A program made the translations under genes and the position numbers. A stretch of DNA of 20,825 nt, taken from contig BFEA01000114.1 of NCBI GenBank assembly GCA_003427395.1, positions 2,745,744 through 2,766,568 on the forward strand. The letters are read 5' to 3'. This stretch comes from Chara braunii (Eukaryota; Streptophyta; Charophyceae; Charales; Characeae). The stretch's first letter is position 1, and every line of letters begins with the position of its first letter. A model generated the notes under the pieces. The model was not told the DNA's origin. It did not search any database and was given only the letters and a program-made list of their open reading frames with translations. Below are positions 9,181 to 17,381 of the stretch, one piece after another.

Positions 9181-9796
9181 NNNNNNNNNNNNNNNNNNNN
9201 NNNNNNNNNNNNNNNNNNNNNNNNNNNNNNNNNNNNNNNNNNNNNNNNNNNNNNNNNNNNNNNNNNNNNNNNNNNNNNNNNNNNNNNNNNNNNNNNNNNN
9301 NNNNNNNNNNNNNNNNNNNNNNNNNNNNNNNNNNNNNNNNNNNNNNNNNNNNNNNNNNNNNNNNNNNNNNNNNNNNNNNNNNNNNNNNNNNNNNNNNNNN
9401 NNNNNNNNNNNNNNNNNNNNNNNNNNNNNNNNNNNNNNNNNNNNNNNNNNNNNNNNNNNNNNNNNNNNNNNNNNNNNNNNNNNNNNNNNNNNNNNNNNNN
9501 NNNNNNNNNNNNNNNNNNNNNNNNNNNNNNNNNNNNNNNNNNNNNNNNNNNNNNNNNNNNNNNNNNNNNNNNNNNNNNNNNNNNNNNNNNNNNNNNNNNN
9601 NNNNNNNNNNNNNNNNNNNNNNNNNNNNNNNNNNNNNNNNNNNNNNNNNNNNNNNNNNNNNNNNNNNNNNNNNNNNNNNNNNNNNNNNNNNNNNNNNNNN
9701 NNNNNNNNNNNNNNNNNNNNNNNNNNNNNNNNNNNNNNNNNNNNNNNNNNNNNNNNNNNNNNNNNNNNNNNNNNNNNNNNNNNNNNNNNNNNNNNN
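9181..9796. other. Assembly gap of 616 N
   Basis: Run of N within the 3' LTR. Frames reported across it are meaningless. Because the other LTR continues past the window, the missing sequence cannot be inferred here. Confidence 1.
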
Positions 9797-9931
9797 TGGC
9801 CTGTTCGGCCTGGGCCCTACCCCGCTATACGGCATCTAACCCGTCTCTACAGCCCAAGGCCCAGATGGGCCTGCTGTCCTAGTGATAGCCCAGGTCTGCT
9901 AAGGGCCGTAACGGCTAAGGGGAACTCGGGC

Positions 9932-9955
9932 CTGCAATTTTCGTGTAAATTGCAG
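9932..9955. repeat. Perfect 9-bp hairpin in the LTR
   Basis: CTGCAATTT and AAATTGCAG enclose TCGTGT. It may be part of an LTR transcription terminator or simply a local palindrome; the function is not shown. Confidence 0.6.
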
Positions 9956-10797
9956 ATATGTCCCTCACGAATTTCCCTCAAGACTAGACTGGCGGTTAGT
10001 CCCTGACACAAACAAAATTACGAATCTGACCCTAAGACACGACTATACAACCTCGCAGTCAGATCTCGGCAGCAGAAATCAGCAAGTCATTGCAGGCTTA
10101 CCCTCCCGGGGAGCGAGGACCTCCGAGCTAAGGGTGTAAACGAGGAGATCGCCGAGGAAGGTTTCCCTTCTTGGCCGCCTCGTAACGTAAAACTACAGAC
10201 TTCGCTGCCTTGAGAAGTTCCTTCCGCGTAAACCATCTGTCCTCAGTATGAGGCTGGAAGCAGAACCTCACAAGATACTGTCGGTCGGGGCCAGTGCCCC
10301 ACTCGTCCTCAATGGACTCCATGTCATATCCCTTGCCAGGGATCGGTGGACCAAACTGAGGAGGCCGGTCTGGGAACGCATCAGCTGCAGTAAAGGGGAG
10401 CAGCTTGGATGCATGAAAGACCGGATAGGTCTGCAAATGCAGTGGAACGTCGATGACGTATGACGGTCCAAATGGATCAGAACCCACTGTATCTAAGACC
10501 TGCCATGGACCCAAATAACCAGGCAACAACTTGGGGGAGATGTCCTCCTCCCTCGACAATTCAGAACTGGCCACCCAGACATAGTCACCAGTACGGATGG
10601 GGGAAGGCCGCCTATGGCGATTAGCTTGTTCAATCATAGCCTTTTGAGCTTTGAACAAGTTCGCACGTGCTCTTTCCACATCTATGCGATAGCGTCTGGC
10701 AAACTCTGCGGTGCCTGGTGTCAGATCAGACAGCCTTATCGATGGTTCACGTCCCCAGTGCAAACGATATGGGCTGAACCCAGTCGAGGAGTGGATA

Positions 10798-10847
10798 GAC
10801 GTGTTATAAACAAGCTGTGCACGACGTGTTATAAACAAGCTGTGCAC
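10798..10847. repeat. 25-bp perfect tandem duplication inside the integrase core
   Basis: GACGTGTTATAAACAAGCTG plus TGCAC occurs at 10798-10822 and 10823-10847. It changes the frame by one base (25 = 3x8+1) and duplicates the codons of the AQLVYNT motif in a second frame. Confidence 0.95.
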
Positions 10848-11556
10848 GAGCCAAGTGGAGATCCCAGTCCTGTTGATCTTGGGAGATGAAGGATGATGAC
10901 CAGAAGTCATGTCCAGTTGTGAGTGTAGGTAATCCTTACAGTAGGATTGCCACTCATTGCTGCAGAATCGTGGATCTCGATCACTGACTAAAGAAGTGGG
11001 CGGTCCATGGTGAGTGACCCACCTCTCTGAAAACGCTGCTCTCACAGCGGGGACCCTAGCTACTTCTGGTAAGGGGATGAACTTTACGTACTTAGAGAAC
11101 CTGTCCACACAGACCATTACCTGACGCATGCCACGAGGTCTGGTCTTGCCGAGATCTGTGAAGTCAATAGACACAGATTCAGCAGGACCGTCAGGTATGG
11201 GTAAGGGTTTGAGCAGTCCCAGAGGAGGTCTATGCTGGACCTTATATCTCTGGCAGAGCTCATAGGTTTCGACATAGTGCTGCAGATCACTCCGCATCTC
11301 CTTCCAGAGAAGCGTTGCGACAGGGCGGCATATGACTTTAAGAACCCAAAATGTTCGTGCACATCATGACACTCTGACATCAGCAGTGTCCTGAGTCGCT
11401 GGTCCTGGGAATGCATAAGCGTTCCTCACCTCTACTGTAGGTATATAGCAAGTCTGAACTCAGGGCGTAGCCGGGTTCAGAATCGGAATCCGCTTGCAAA
11501 TTCCTGACTATGGGTCCATAAGTCGGATCCTGAGGCAGTAGATGAGCAATGGTCTG

Positions 11557-11560
11557 ATGG
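11557..11560. repeat. Left target duplication (ATGG) of the 3.7-kb element
   Basis: Pairs with ACGG at 15251-15254 (3 of 4 bases). Counting one copy as duplicated makes the flanking pol frames continuous. Confidence 0.55.
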
Positions 11561-11599
11561 TGTCGGGCGGCTGCCTACCAGCCGGGTCTTTTTTTTCGA

Positions 11600-12270
11600 A
11601 TTTTGTGCTTGTTTGTGTGTATGTGGCTGATTGTTTTCGCTTGTTTCGGGGTTTTGTCTACTTATGCTTGGAGGGTTTCGGTTGAGTTTGGGTTTGCGAG
11701 GCATGTGCGGGGAGTTGCAGGGGAATGGTGTAGAGGCGGCAGAGAGAGGGGGCTTGGGAGAGCCCGATTTTCTATCCATTGGGTTTTGGGGCGAAGCGGC
11801 GACGGCGGGTGACGACGTGTGAGGATGAGGGTCAAATAACGACGGTGGGAGGATCCGTCAGCGGACGTCGGCAACGACTACTTCTACCGCAAGTCTCTGC
11901 TACAATTATTGGGTGTCGACTCTTGCGACTCGGGCCTTCGAGATGGACGTCAGGGCCATACGACACGACATGCGATCGACGCGGTTTTTGGAGGTTTGGG
12001 CGAGGCATCAACGGCTGGTCGTATAGTGTTGGCGAACGGCTACGCAGGAAGGGTGATGCAGGTGCCGCCCCTGTATTGCCAGGGGAACACGAAAGCAATA
12101 GAAATCTTGGGAAAAGGGTTTGGCCGTCACGAGATGAATGGTCGGATAGACAAGGATCGGTTGGGGGAGAAAAGGGGGTGTACGGAGCCCCGAAGACAGG
12201 CGGGCACAGTGAAGAGGTACAACTGGACACAACAACGGGCAGGTGTAATAGCCGCTGAGCTCCAGATGTG
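11600..12270. other. No supported gene in left part of the 3.7-kb element
   Basis: G-rich plus strand with overlapping open frames (e.g. 11779-12258, 159 codons, and 11909-12271) that are arginine/glycine-rich and have no recognised domain. Because all frames are similarly open in this GC-rich DNA I do not call a gene. Confidence 0.4.
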
Positions 12271-12275
12271 ATTGC

Positions 12276-12341
12276 AGGCCTAACTTAGTTGGTAAGAGCG
12301 AGTAAGATTCGGGAGGTCGTGGGTTCAGTCCCCTTAGGCCT
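12276..12341 (+). ncRNA. tRNA-like segment with perfect 7-bp acceptor pairing
   Basis: AGGCCTA (12276-12282) pairs fully with TAGGCCT (12335-12341). Between them lie a D-arm-like CTTAGTTGGTAAG, a weak 3-bp anticodon-type stem with loop GTAAGAT (triplet AAG after the conserved T), and a T-arm-like GTGGGTTCAGTCCCC that is one base short in the loop. At 66 bases with a poor anticodon stem it looks like a degraded tRNA or a SINE head. Confidence 0.45.
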
Positions 12342-12678
12342 CATGTACCTTCTTGGGCATGCTAGGAGCCGCCGCCCTGAGGAAGACCAACGGATCTCCC
12401 TATCGGCACTGAGCAGAGTCTGCTGATGATCGCAGGGCAGAGGACCTGAGGGGAGGCACAAGGATTGGCCCTGTTAGCATGGTCCCTGATGACTACCGAC
12501 TGTCCCTTGATCGGTATCACCCACCTGCAGGAAGGGAACGGCCCCTGCATGTTCTCTCGTGAGACGGGTCTGGCTGGTGGGGGGTTCCCTGTATGCCTAC
12601 AATTGGGGGTGGTGGTAGGTAGGTAGTGTGAGGGGAAATTGAGAGAAGAATATACCTTGGTTTGGGGTCGGATGCGTT

Positions 12679-12714
12679 TGGCCCAGTTGGTGCCTAGGCC
12701 TGGGTTCGAGCTCC
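12679..12714 (+). ncRNA. Second tRNA-like fragment (A box and B box close together)
   Basis: TGGCCCAGTTGG at 12679-12690 fits the pol III A box and GGGTTCGAGCTCC at 12702-12714 fits the B box. They are only about 11 bases apart, so an anticodon arm is missing. It is probably a deleted tRNA copy or a tRNA-derived repeat. Confidence 0.35.
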
Positions 12715-12862
12715 GCCACTAGAGCGGGATCTGAGGGCGAAAGGGCAGGAAGGGGGTCGAATCTGGAAAGGGATGTATCTGGCCCAGGGAAGAGGGAAGG
12801 TGCAGGGAGCTCAGCAGGAAAAAAAGAAGCGGGAAAGGTCCGTTGGTGTAGGGGGACCCATG

Positions 12863-12888
12863 AGAGGCAGTTCTTGATAACTGCCTCT
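12863..12888. repeat. Perfect 10-bp hairpin
   Basis: AGAGGCAGTT and AACTGCCTCT flank the loop CTTGAT. No U-run follows closely, so a terminator is unlikely. Confidence 0.75.
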
Positions 12889-13347
12889 GGCCTTCTTGAA
12901 GGGCGCGGGTGCGCGCTCTAGCAAAGGCAGGGTGTCGGGAGTAGGAGAGCGAGAAGGGGGAGCTGACTAGGGAGAACAGAACGGTGCTGGTTGGCCAGCA
13001 CCTGGTCGGGGCCGACCAGAAGAAGCTAAAAGGAGGAGAGGACGAAAAGGGAAAGGGGGGGAGTCTTGCTGGGGAAGCCAAGGGGAACGCACGTACCGCG
13101 TGCGGAGGAAGGTGCACCGTAGGAACGCACGTGAGGAGAGCCAACGTCGGAGGCAGCAGCGTACGAGGGGCGATCGGGCGCATTGAGGGCGAGTGCTGTG
13201 ATTGAAGCCGAGCCCTTTTCTTTTCTTGGATGCACTTGACCGGGGTTACGGTCGGATACATTCGAGATACAGCAGGGTACGAACACGGTGGCTCGGGAGG
13301 AAGCGAGCGGGAGGTGGCAGTGTCGAGAGTGAAGCAAGAGAGTGAAG

Positions 13348-13349
<2 letters not shown>

Positions 13350-13412
<63 letters not shown>
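13350..13412 (+). repeat. (GA)n microsatellite, about 30 units
   Basis: Near-perfect GA run preceded by two copies of AGTGAAGCAAGAG (13328 and 13341). Arginine/glutamate and serine/leucine frames through it are artefacts. Confidence 0.95.
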
Positions 13413-13416
<4 letters not shown>

Positions 13417-13852
13417 AGGCGCACTGCGAATGTACCTGGACGGTTTATTGCGCGAGGTGCATTCTGGGGGTGGGGTCCAACAGTGTTGTCGCGAGCAGAG
13501 CACAAGGAGAGAGATGAGTACCATTGTTCGCAACACGCACAGTCATTTCGTTTACACACAGTAGCAGCAGTGGCAGCGGCGCCATCCCTTTTCGAGTCGT
13601 TTGCAGCTGCTGTGCCGAGCGAGCGGTTGGTAGTACGCACGCACAAATGAGATAGAAGGGAGATAGAGGGTTTAAAGCACTTACCGCGAAGACTTGGAGG
13701 AGCGAACTGAACTGGAAGTCGAGCCCAGTGCCGAGGGGAGCGCTAATGTGACACAAACTTGGCATGTATCCGCCCGTTTTTCGACGAAAGATTCATTCTC
13801 GTGACAAGGGTCGATCGTGCTGCTCCGCGAGATCAACTTGCTATCCGTCGCA

Positions 13853-14032
13853 ATGGCCAAGGTGCTCAGCTTCGATTACGTGCGCATCGTGGAGGTTATC
13901 CTCGCGCTCATCTTGGTCACCGCCTTCGGGCCCGTAATCGTACCACTCCTTGCAAGGGTCGCCATCGTCGAAATTCCTCCCATTGGTGCGTCGCTGGCAC
14001 CCGTGGCGGGTGCCTGTGATCAGTCGCCTTAG
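13853..14032 (+). CDS. Short hydrophobic frame, candidate captured first exon
   Basis: The ATG at 13853 has a favourable context (GCAATGG). The first 44 codons use mostly C- or G-ending codons, unlike the surrounding DNA, and read MAKVLSFDYVRIVEVILALI followed by a continuous hydrophobic stretch, one or two membrane helices (residues about 10-40). A GTGCGT splice-donor-like sequence at 13986 follows an Ile codon, after which the frame becomes alanine/glycine-rich and stops at 14032. I do not recognise the protein. The coding look suggests the first exon of a host membrane protein carried inside the 3.7-kb element, but no downstream exon was found and chance cannot be excluded. Confidence 0.35.
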   Translation: MAKVLSFDYVRIVEVILALILVTAFGPVIVPLLARVAIVEIPPIGASLAPVAGACDQSP

Positions 14033-14942
14033 CCTCATTTCGCCATCGCCAATTTGGTTAAGTGTGTTCACCGGAGGCGAAGTCGAAGATCAATGTGAGA
14101 GTGTCGTGGGTTTGCCATCTGTGTTGTTTACATCCCTTGTTTCACGAGGCGGGTCAAAGTCCTGAAGTAACATATCTCGCTTTCTCTTACCTCTCGATGT
14201 CGTTTCACGCTCTGCCATATGTTATTTCGACGGACATTTGTCCGTCAAAGAGGTGTTTCAGGAGTCGAGAGTAGTGGTGTCCGTGGTGAGCCGTGTGCAA
14301 TGGCGCGCGTAGATATGTACAGGCGGACTTCTAGGACTCACTGGGACTTGGGAGTGAACGTCGGGAGAGAGTCCAGTCACGGCGTGGTTGAAGTGTGAGA
14401 AAGGAACCATTGGCGACGAAAAGGCATGAGAGAGTGGTCGCGTGGCTCTGCCGGTGAGTCTAAAGGCAAGGGGATATTAGGTGTCCATTATGCGCCAAAG
14501 GGTCTCTTCTTGGTGATAAGTGTGGAGAGTGAGATGCAATTTTGGAAAGGTGCATACTGCGGTGATCGCCGTGTGAGTGAGGCTGACTGCCACCAGATGA
14601 GTTCTTCTCAGTGATAGGTGTGGAACAAGCTGCAACTTTGAAAAGGTGCAGGAGGCTCTACATGCCACATGGTGATATTGTTGTGACTGGCACGTGGGCT
14701 CGGCTGATCGGCATCACTATGCTGAGTAAGATATCGTTTCCAAAAATGGCGGAAAACGGAGTACCGTTATGGTTTCCCATTTGGGGCAGTGTTTGCCTGA
14801 TTTTATTGGGTGGCGTACACGAATATGATTTGGCTTATGCATGGTCGCTTTGAGATTGGCAAATCGAAGCCTTATTTTGGATCACTGTAAAAGGACAGAG
14901 ATGGGGGATGGGTACGATGTAGACGGACAGGAGAATGAGTGG
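14033..14942. other. No gene; contains an old direct repeat
   Basis: Positions 14505-14554 and 14602-14650 share TTCTT..GTGATA.GTGTGGA..A..TGCAA.TTTG.AAAGGTGCA, about 97 bp apart. Otherwise no sustained frame or motif was recognised. Confidence 0.5.
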
Positions 14943-15048
14943 GAGAGAGAGGGAAATGTGAGAGAGGGAAAGAGAGAGAGAAAGGAGAAAGAGAAAGAGA
15001 GTAAGACAGAGAAGAGAGAGAGAGGGAGAGAAAGAGAGAGAGAGAGTT
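14943..15048 (+). repeat. GA-rich imperfect microsatellite
   Basis: Interrupted GAGAGA, AAAGAGAG and GAGAAAG blocks. Frames through it are artefacts. Confidence 0.9.
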
Positions 15049-15250
15049 GTGCCGCCTCTCCGGGTTGTATTGGGCGGTAGGAAAGATGCTATGCGACACC
15101 TCAATCCTTTAATGCATTCACACTGATATACCTGGCCTTGTTCCGAGTGAAAGTGTATGTGTCCGAGAAATGGGAGGGAGGCTGAGGCCTGCTTGGCAGC
15201 AACAGAGGAGTGGCCTCATTGAGCCGTAGTGGATACCTCCCCGCCCAACA

Positions 15251-17363
15251 ACGGGTCTCCTCTCCAAAGGAGTGAGTGGAGTAGATCAGTGCAAAAGAGT
15301 CAAGCCTACGAGAGAGGGCATCTGCTACCTTATTGTAGCAACCCTTCTCATGTTTCAATTCAAAGTCAAACATGTCAATGAACTGAATATAGCGTGCCAG
15401 TTTGTCATTCAACTCTCCCTGGGATTTCATCCACTGTAAGGTGGAATGATCAGAGAAGATCTTGACGCGTCTTCCCAGGAGAAAGTGCTTCCAATGTTTT
15501 AAGGCACAAACAAGAGCATATAGCTCCTTCTCATAGGTAGAGTCCTGGAGCTTCTGAGTCTTGATCTTCTTACTCATGAACTCTACAGGTCGTAGACCAT
15601 TCCCATCATCTTGCCGAAGAACTGCCCCAATGCCATACTGACTGGCATCAGTGGTCAGGATGAATGGCAAGGCGGGCTTAGGCAACTTCAACACTGGTGC
15701 ACGAGTCAAGGCCTTCTTGAGTCGTGTGAAGGCCAACTGACAGGGAAGAGACCAAAGAAAAGGAGTGTCTTTCTTTGTTAGGTTGGTCAGGGGTGCAACC
15801 ACTGCATAAAAGTTTCTGACAAACTTTCTGTAGTACGCGGCCAAACCCATGAAGGACCGGACATCTCTCACTGTTTGTGGCTGTGGCCACTCCTGAACAA
15901 CAACTATCTTGGCTGATCCAGGTAGATAACAGAGGGAACCCCAAAAGAGGATTTCTCCCTGTTAATTTTGTACTGATTGTCACGTAATGACTGAAGAACC
16001 AGAGCCAACTGCTCCGCATGTTCCCAGGTAGTCCGACTGAATATCAGAATGTCATCTAGATAGACAACCATGAACTTGTCCAGGTAAGGCCTGAAGATGC
16101 GGTGCATCTCAGTCTGGAAGGTACTTCGGGCATTGCGAAGTCCAAATGGCATAACATACTCGTAAGTACCATATCTGGTTTTGAAGGTTGTCTTGTGGAC
16201 ATCCTCCTCTGCCATCTCAATCTGATGATACCCAGATTTGAGATCGACTTCGCTGAATACTGTACATCCCTGCACCATGTCCAGAAGGTCATCGATCCTA
16301 GGAATAGGCTATGTACTTTTCCTAGTGATCTTATTGAGGCCCCTGTAGTCAATGCACATTCTGAATTTTCCATTCCCTTTCGGGACGAAGAGCACTGGTG
16401 CGCCAAATTCAGATGTGCTCGGCCGTATCCAGCCCTTGCTGGTCAGGGTCTCTAACTGCTTTTTGAGCTCCTCAAGCTCAGCAGCGGACATCCTGTACAT
16501 GCGGCCCTTAGGAGGGATCGCTCCAGGTATCAGCTCAATGTGATGCTTGGTTGGCCGGTGGGGTAATCCAAAGGGCTCCTGCATCAGATCGGCATACTGG
16601 TCCACAACCTGCTGTATCTCAGGAGGACAGGAACCAGATGCAGCGTCTGTTTGCTTGACTAGAGCTAGAAACAGACGCTCGTGGTCATACTGGCGCGAGA
16701 GAGAATAAAACTCCCTCGCTCTCAAACAGTAGCAACTAATCTTAGGGTGGTGGTCAGCAGCAATCATGCAAGGCTGATACACCCCCTGCCCATTGGGGAG
16801 TTCAACCTTAGGGATGTGCCAGTCGATCCTAGGGTTGACCGCCCTCAGCCACTGCATAGAGAACACCAGATCAAAGGGTAGATCAGGAAATATGTAGAAG
16901 TTCAAAGCATGTCTGACTTCACCAGCACTGTCGAAGGTAACAGGTATACCCCTGACCTTCTCCCTCATGGTGAGGACAGTGGAGTCACCTATCCTGACTT
17001 GCAGCGGATGCTGCAGTTGCTGAACTTTCATGCCCAAGTGCAGTTTCTTGACAGCACTGGGAGACATGAAGTTCCTGGTGGCTTCACAATCTAACAACCC
17101 TTTGATGCTGATGTGATTGATCAGGGGCTGAAGTAGGATGAGATCAGACTTACTTTTCTTTTGTTCTTTCAGATGAACGAAGAAAGCGGCAAGTGCCTGA
17201 AGCTCATTCTCCTCTGGGTCCTGATCCGGGTCAGGATCCTTATAGCAGAAGGATGCTGCTCGTGCAGTCCCAAACTCCAAAACTCTGTCTCAACTGAAGC
17301 AGCTGCAGATTCATCTAACTCAGCAGATGAAGGTGCAGCACTGGGGGGAACCACAGTCCCCAA
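15251..17363 (-). pseudogene. Ty3/gypsy protease, reverse transcriptase and RNase H, disrupted
   Basis: This segment cleaves the polyprotein, copies the RNA into DNA and degrades the template. Protease: HISIKGLLDCEATRNFMS (Asp64 of the 16309-17280 frame), where DSGA is usual; the residue after the Asp-Cys pair is Glu instead of Gly. RT: WIRPSTSEFGAPVLFVPK and RMCIDYRGLNKI, then VDLKSGYHQ (first catalytic Asp) and YLDD at 16062-16051. RNase H: TTDASQYG (Asp), YEKELYAL (Glu), FSDHSTLQW (Asp) and VADALSRR (Asp), all four ligands present. Lesions: a frame change near 17285, an in-frame TAG at 16311-16309 in the RT, and a deletion with frameshift near 15905-15935 between RT and its connection domain. 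Past 15251 the apparent frame runs into the inserted element and is not part of pol. Confidence 0.92.
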
Positions 17364-17381
17364 GGTCTGCTTCAGTTTTTT
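17345..17381 (-). promoter_or_regulatory. Possible -1 frameshift signal at the gag/pol boundary
   Basis: On the minus strand A AAA AAC (17381-17375) is in the correct phase for a slippery heptamer and is followed at once by the TGA that ends the zinc-knuckle frame (17374-17372). A -1 slip enters the open frame running from 17363. Thirteen bases after the heptamer, GGGGA-CTGTGGT-TCCCC (17361-17345) can form a hairpin. A chance indel in the A run would look the same. Confidence 0.4.

Larger units (their letters stand above)
8906..10094 (-). repeat. 3' LTR of the chromovirus (contains the assembly gap)
   Basis: The terminal end at 8906 (plus strand TGTTATGAAC, minus strand ...ATAACA) is fixed by the match to 20495. 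The other end is inferred at 10094, where the minus strand reads TGCAATGACTTG 33 bases after the integrase stop codon. The true length depends on the gap at 9181-9796. The gap-proximal part is rich in hairpins: AGGCCCA/TGGGCCT at 9857-9872 and CTGCAATTT/AAATTGCAG at 9932-9955. Confidence 0.7.
10128..11560 (-). pseudogene. Ty3/gypsy integrase with GPY/F-like module and chromodomain, disrupted
   Basis: Integrase joins retrotransposon cDNA to the host genome. Reading from 11556 downward, a QDPTYGPIV...DLLYTYSRGEERLCIP segment leads into a zinc-binding region (ECHDVHEHFG, then YELC where CxxC is usual). Next come the catalytic core with SIDFTDLG (Asp45 of the 10128-11297 frame) and VSDRDP (Asp106), then AQLVYNTSIHSSTGFSPY. 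A KLLPGYLGPWQVL module follows, and a chromodomain (QYLVRF...DRWFTRKEL...VVLRYE, residues about 326-377). Frameshifts lie near 11406 and 11310. The segment after GHHP that should hold the third catalytic residue (Glu) is missing near 10880-10890, and a 25-bp tandem duplication follows. The stop is TAG at 10130-10128. The domains are certain; the protein is inactive as encoded. Confidence 0.9.
11561..15250 (+). mobile_element. 3690-bp non-coding inserted element splitting pol
   Basis: The left end is TGTCGGGCGGCT and the right end is ...CCGCCCAACA; read inward, the ends match at 9 of 10 bases. Flanking sequence is RNase H on the right and the integrase N-terminal part on the left, which are normally adjacent in Ty3/gypsy. 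Removing 11557-15250 leaves the RNase H frame (codons ending at 15251) in phase with the integrase frame (codon 11556-11554), with no stop at the join. The 4-bp duplication is imperfect (ATGG/ACGG). No transposition gene is visible. Contents are tRNA-like segments, GA repeats, hairpins and one short hydrophobic frame. The left tip resembles that of the 1582-6168 element. It may be a long solo LTR or a non-autonomous DNA element; the strand is arbitrary. Confidence 0.75.

Noticed and set aside
8965-10006. Long frames crossing the run of N (up to 305 codons)
   Set aside because: They are open only because N has no stops; the sequence on both sides is LTR.
13026-13646. 206-codon minus-strand frame and its plus-strand Arg/Glu counterpart
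   Set aside because: Both are dominated by the GA microsatellite; the remainder is low-complexity with no family signature.
11559-15100. Alternative insertion limits GGTGTCG (11559) and CGACACC (15100)
   Set aside because: The 7-bp inverted match has no target duplication. The limits 11561 and 15250 give longer inverted ends and a near duplication, and they bring the pol frames into phase.
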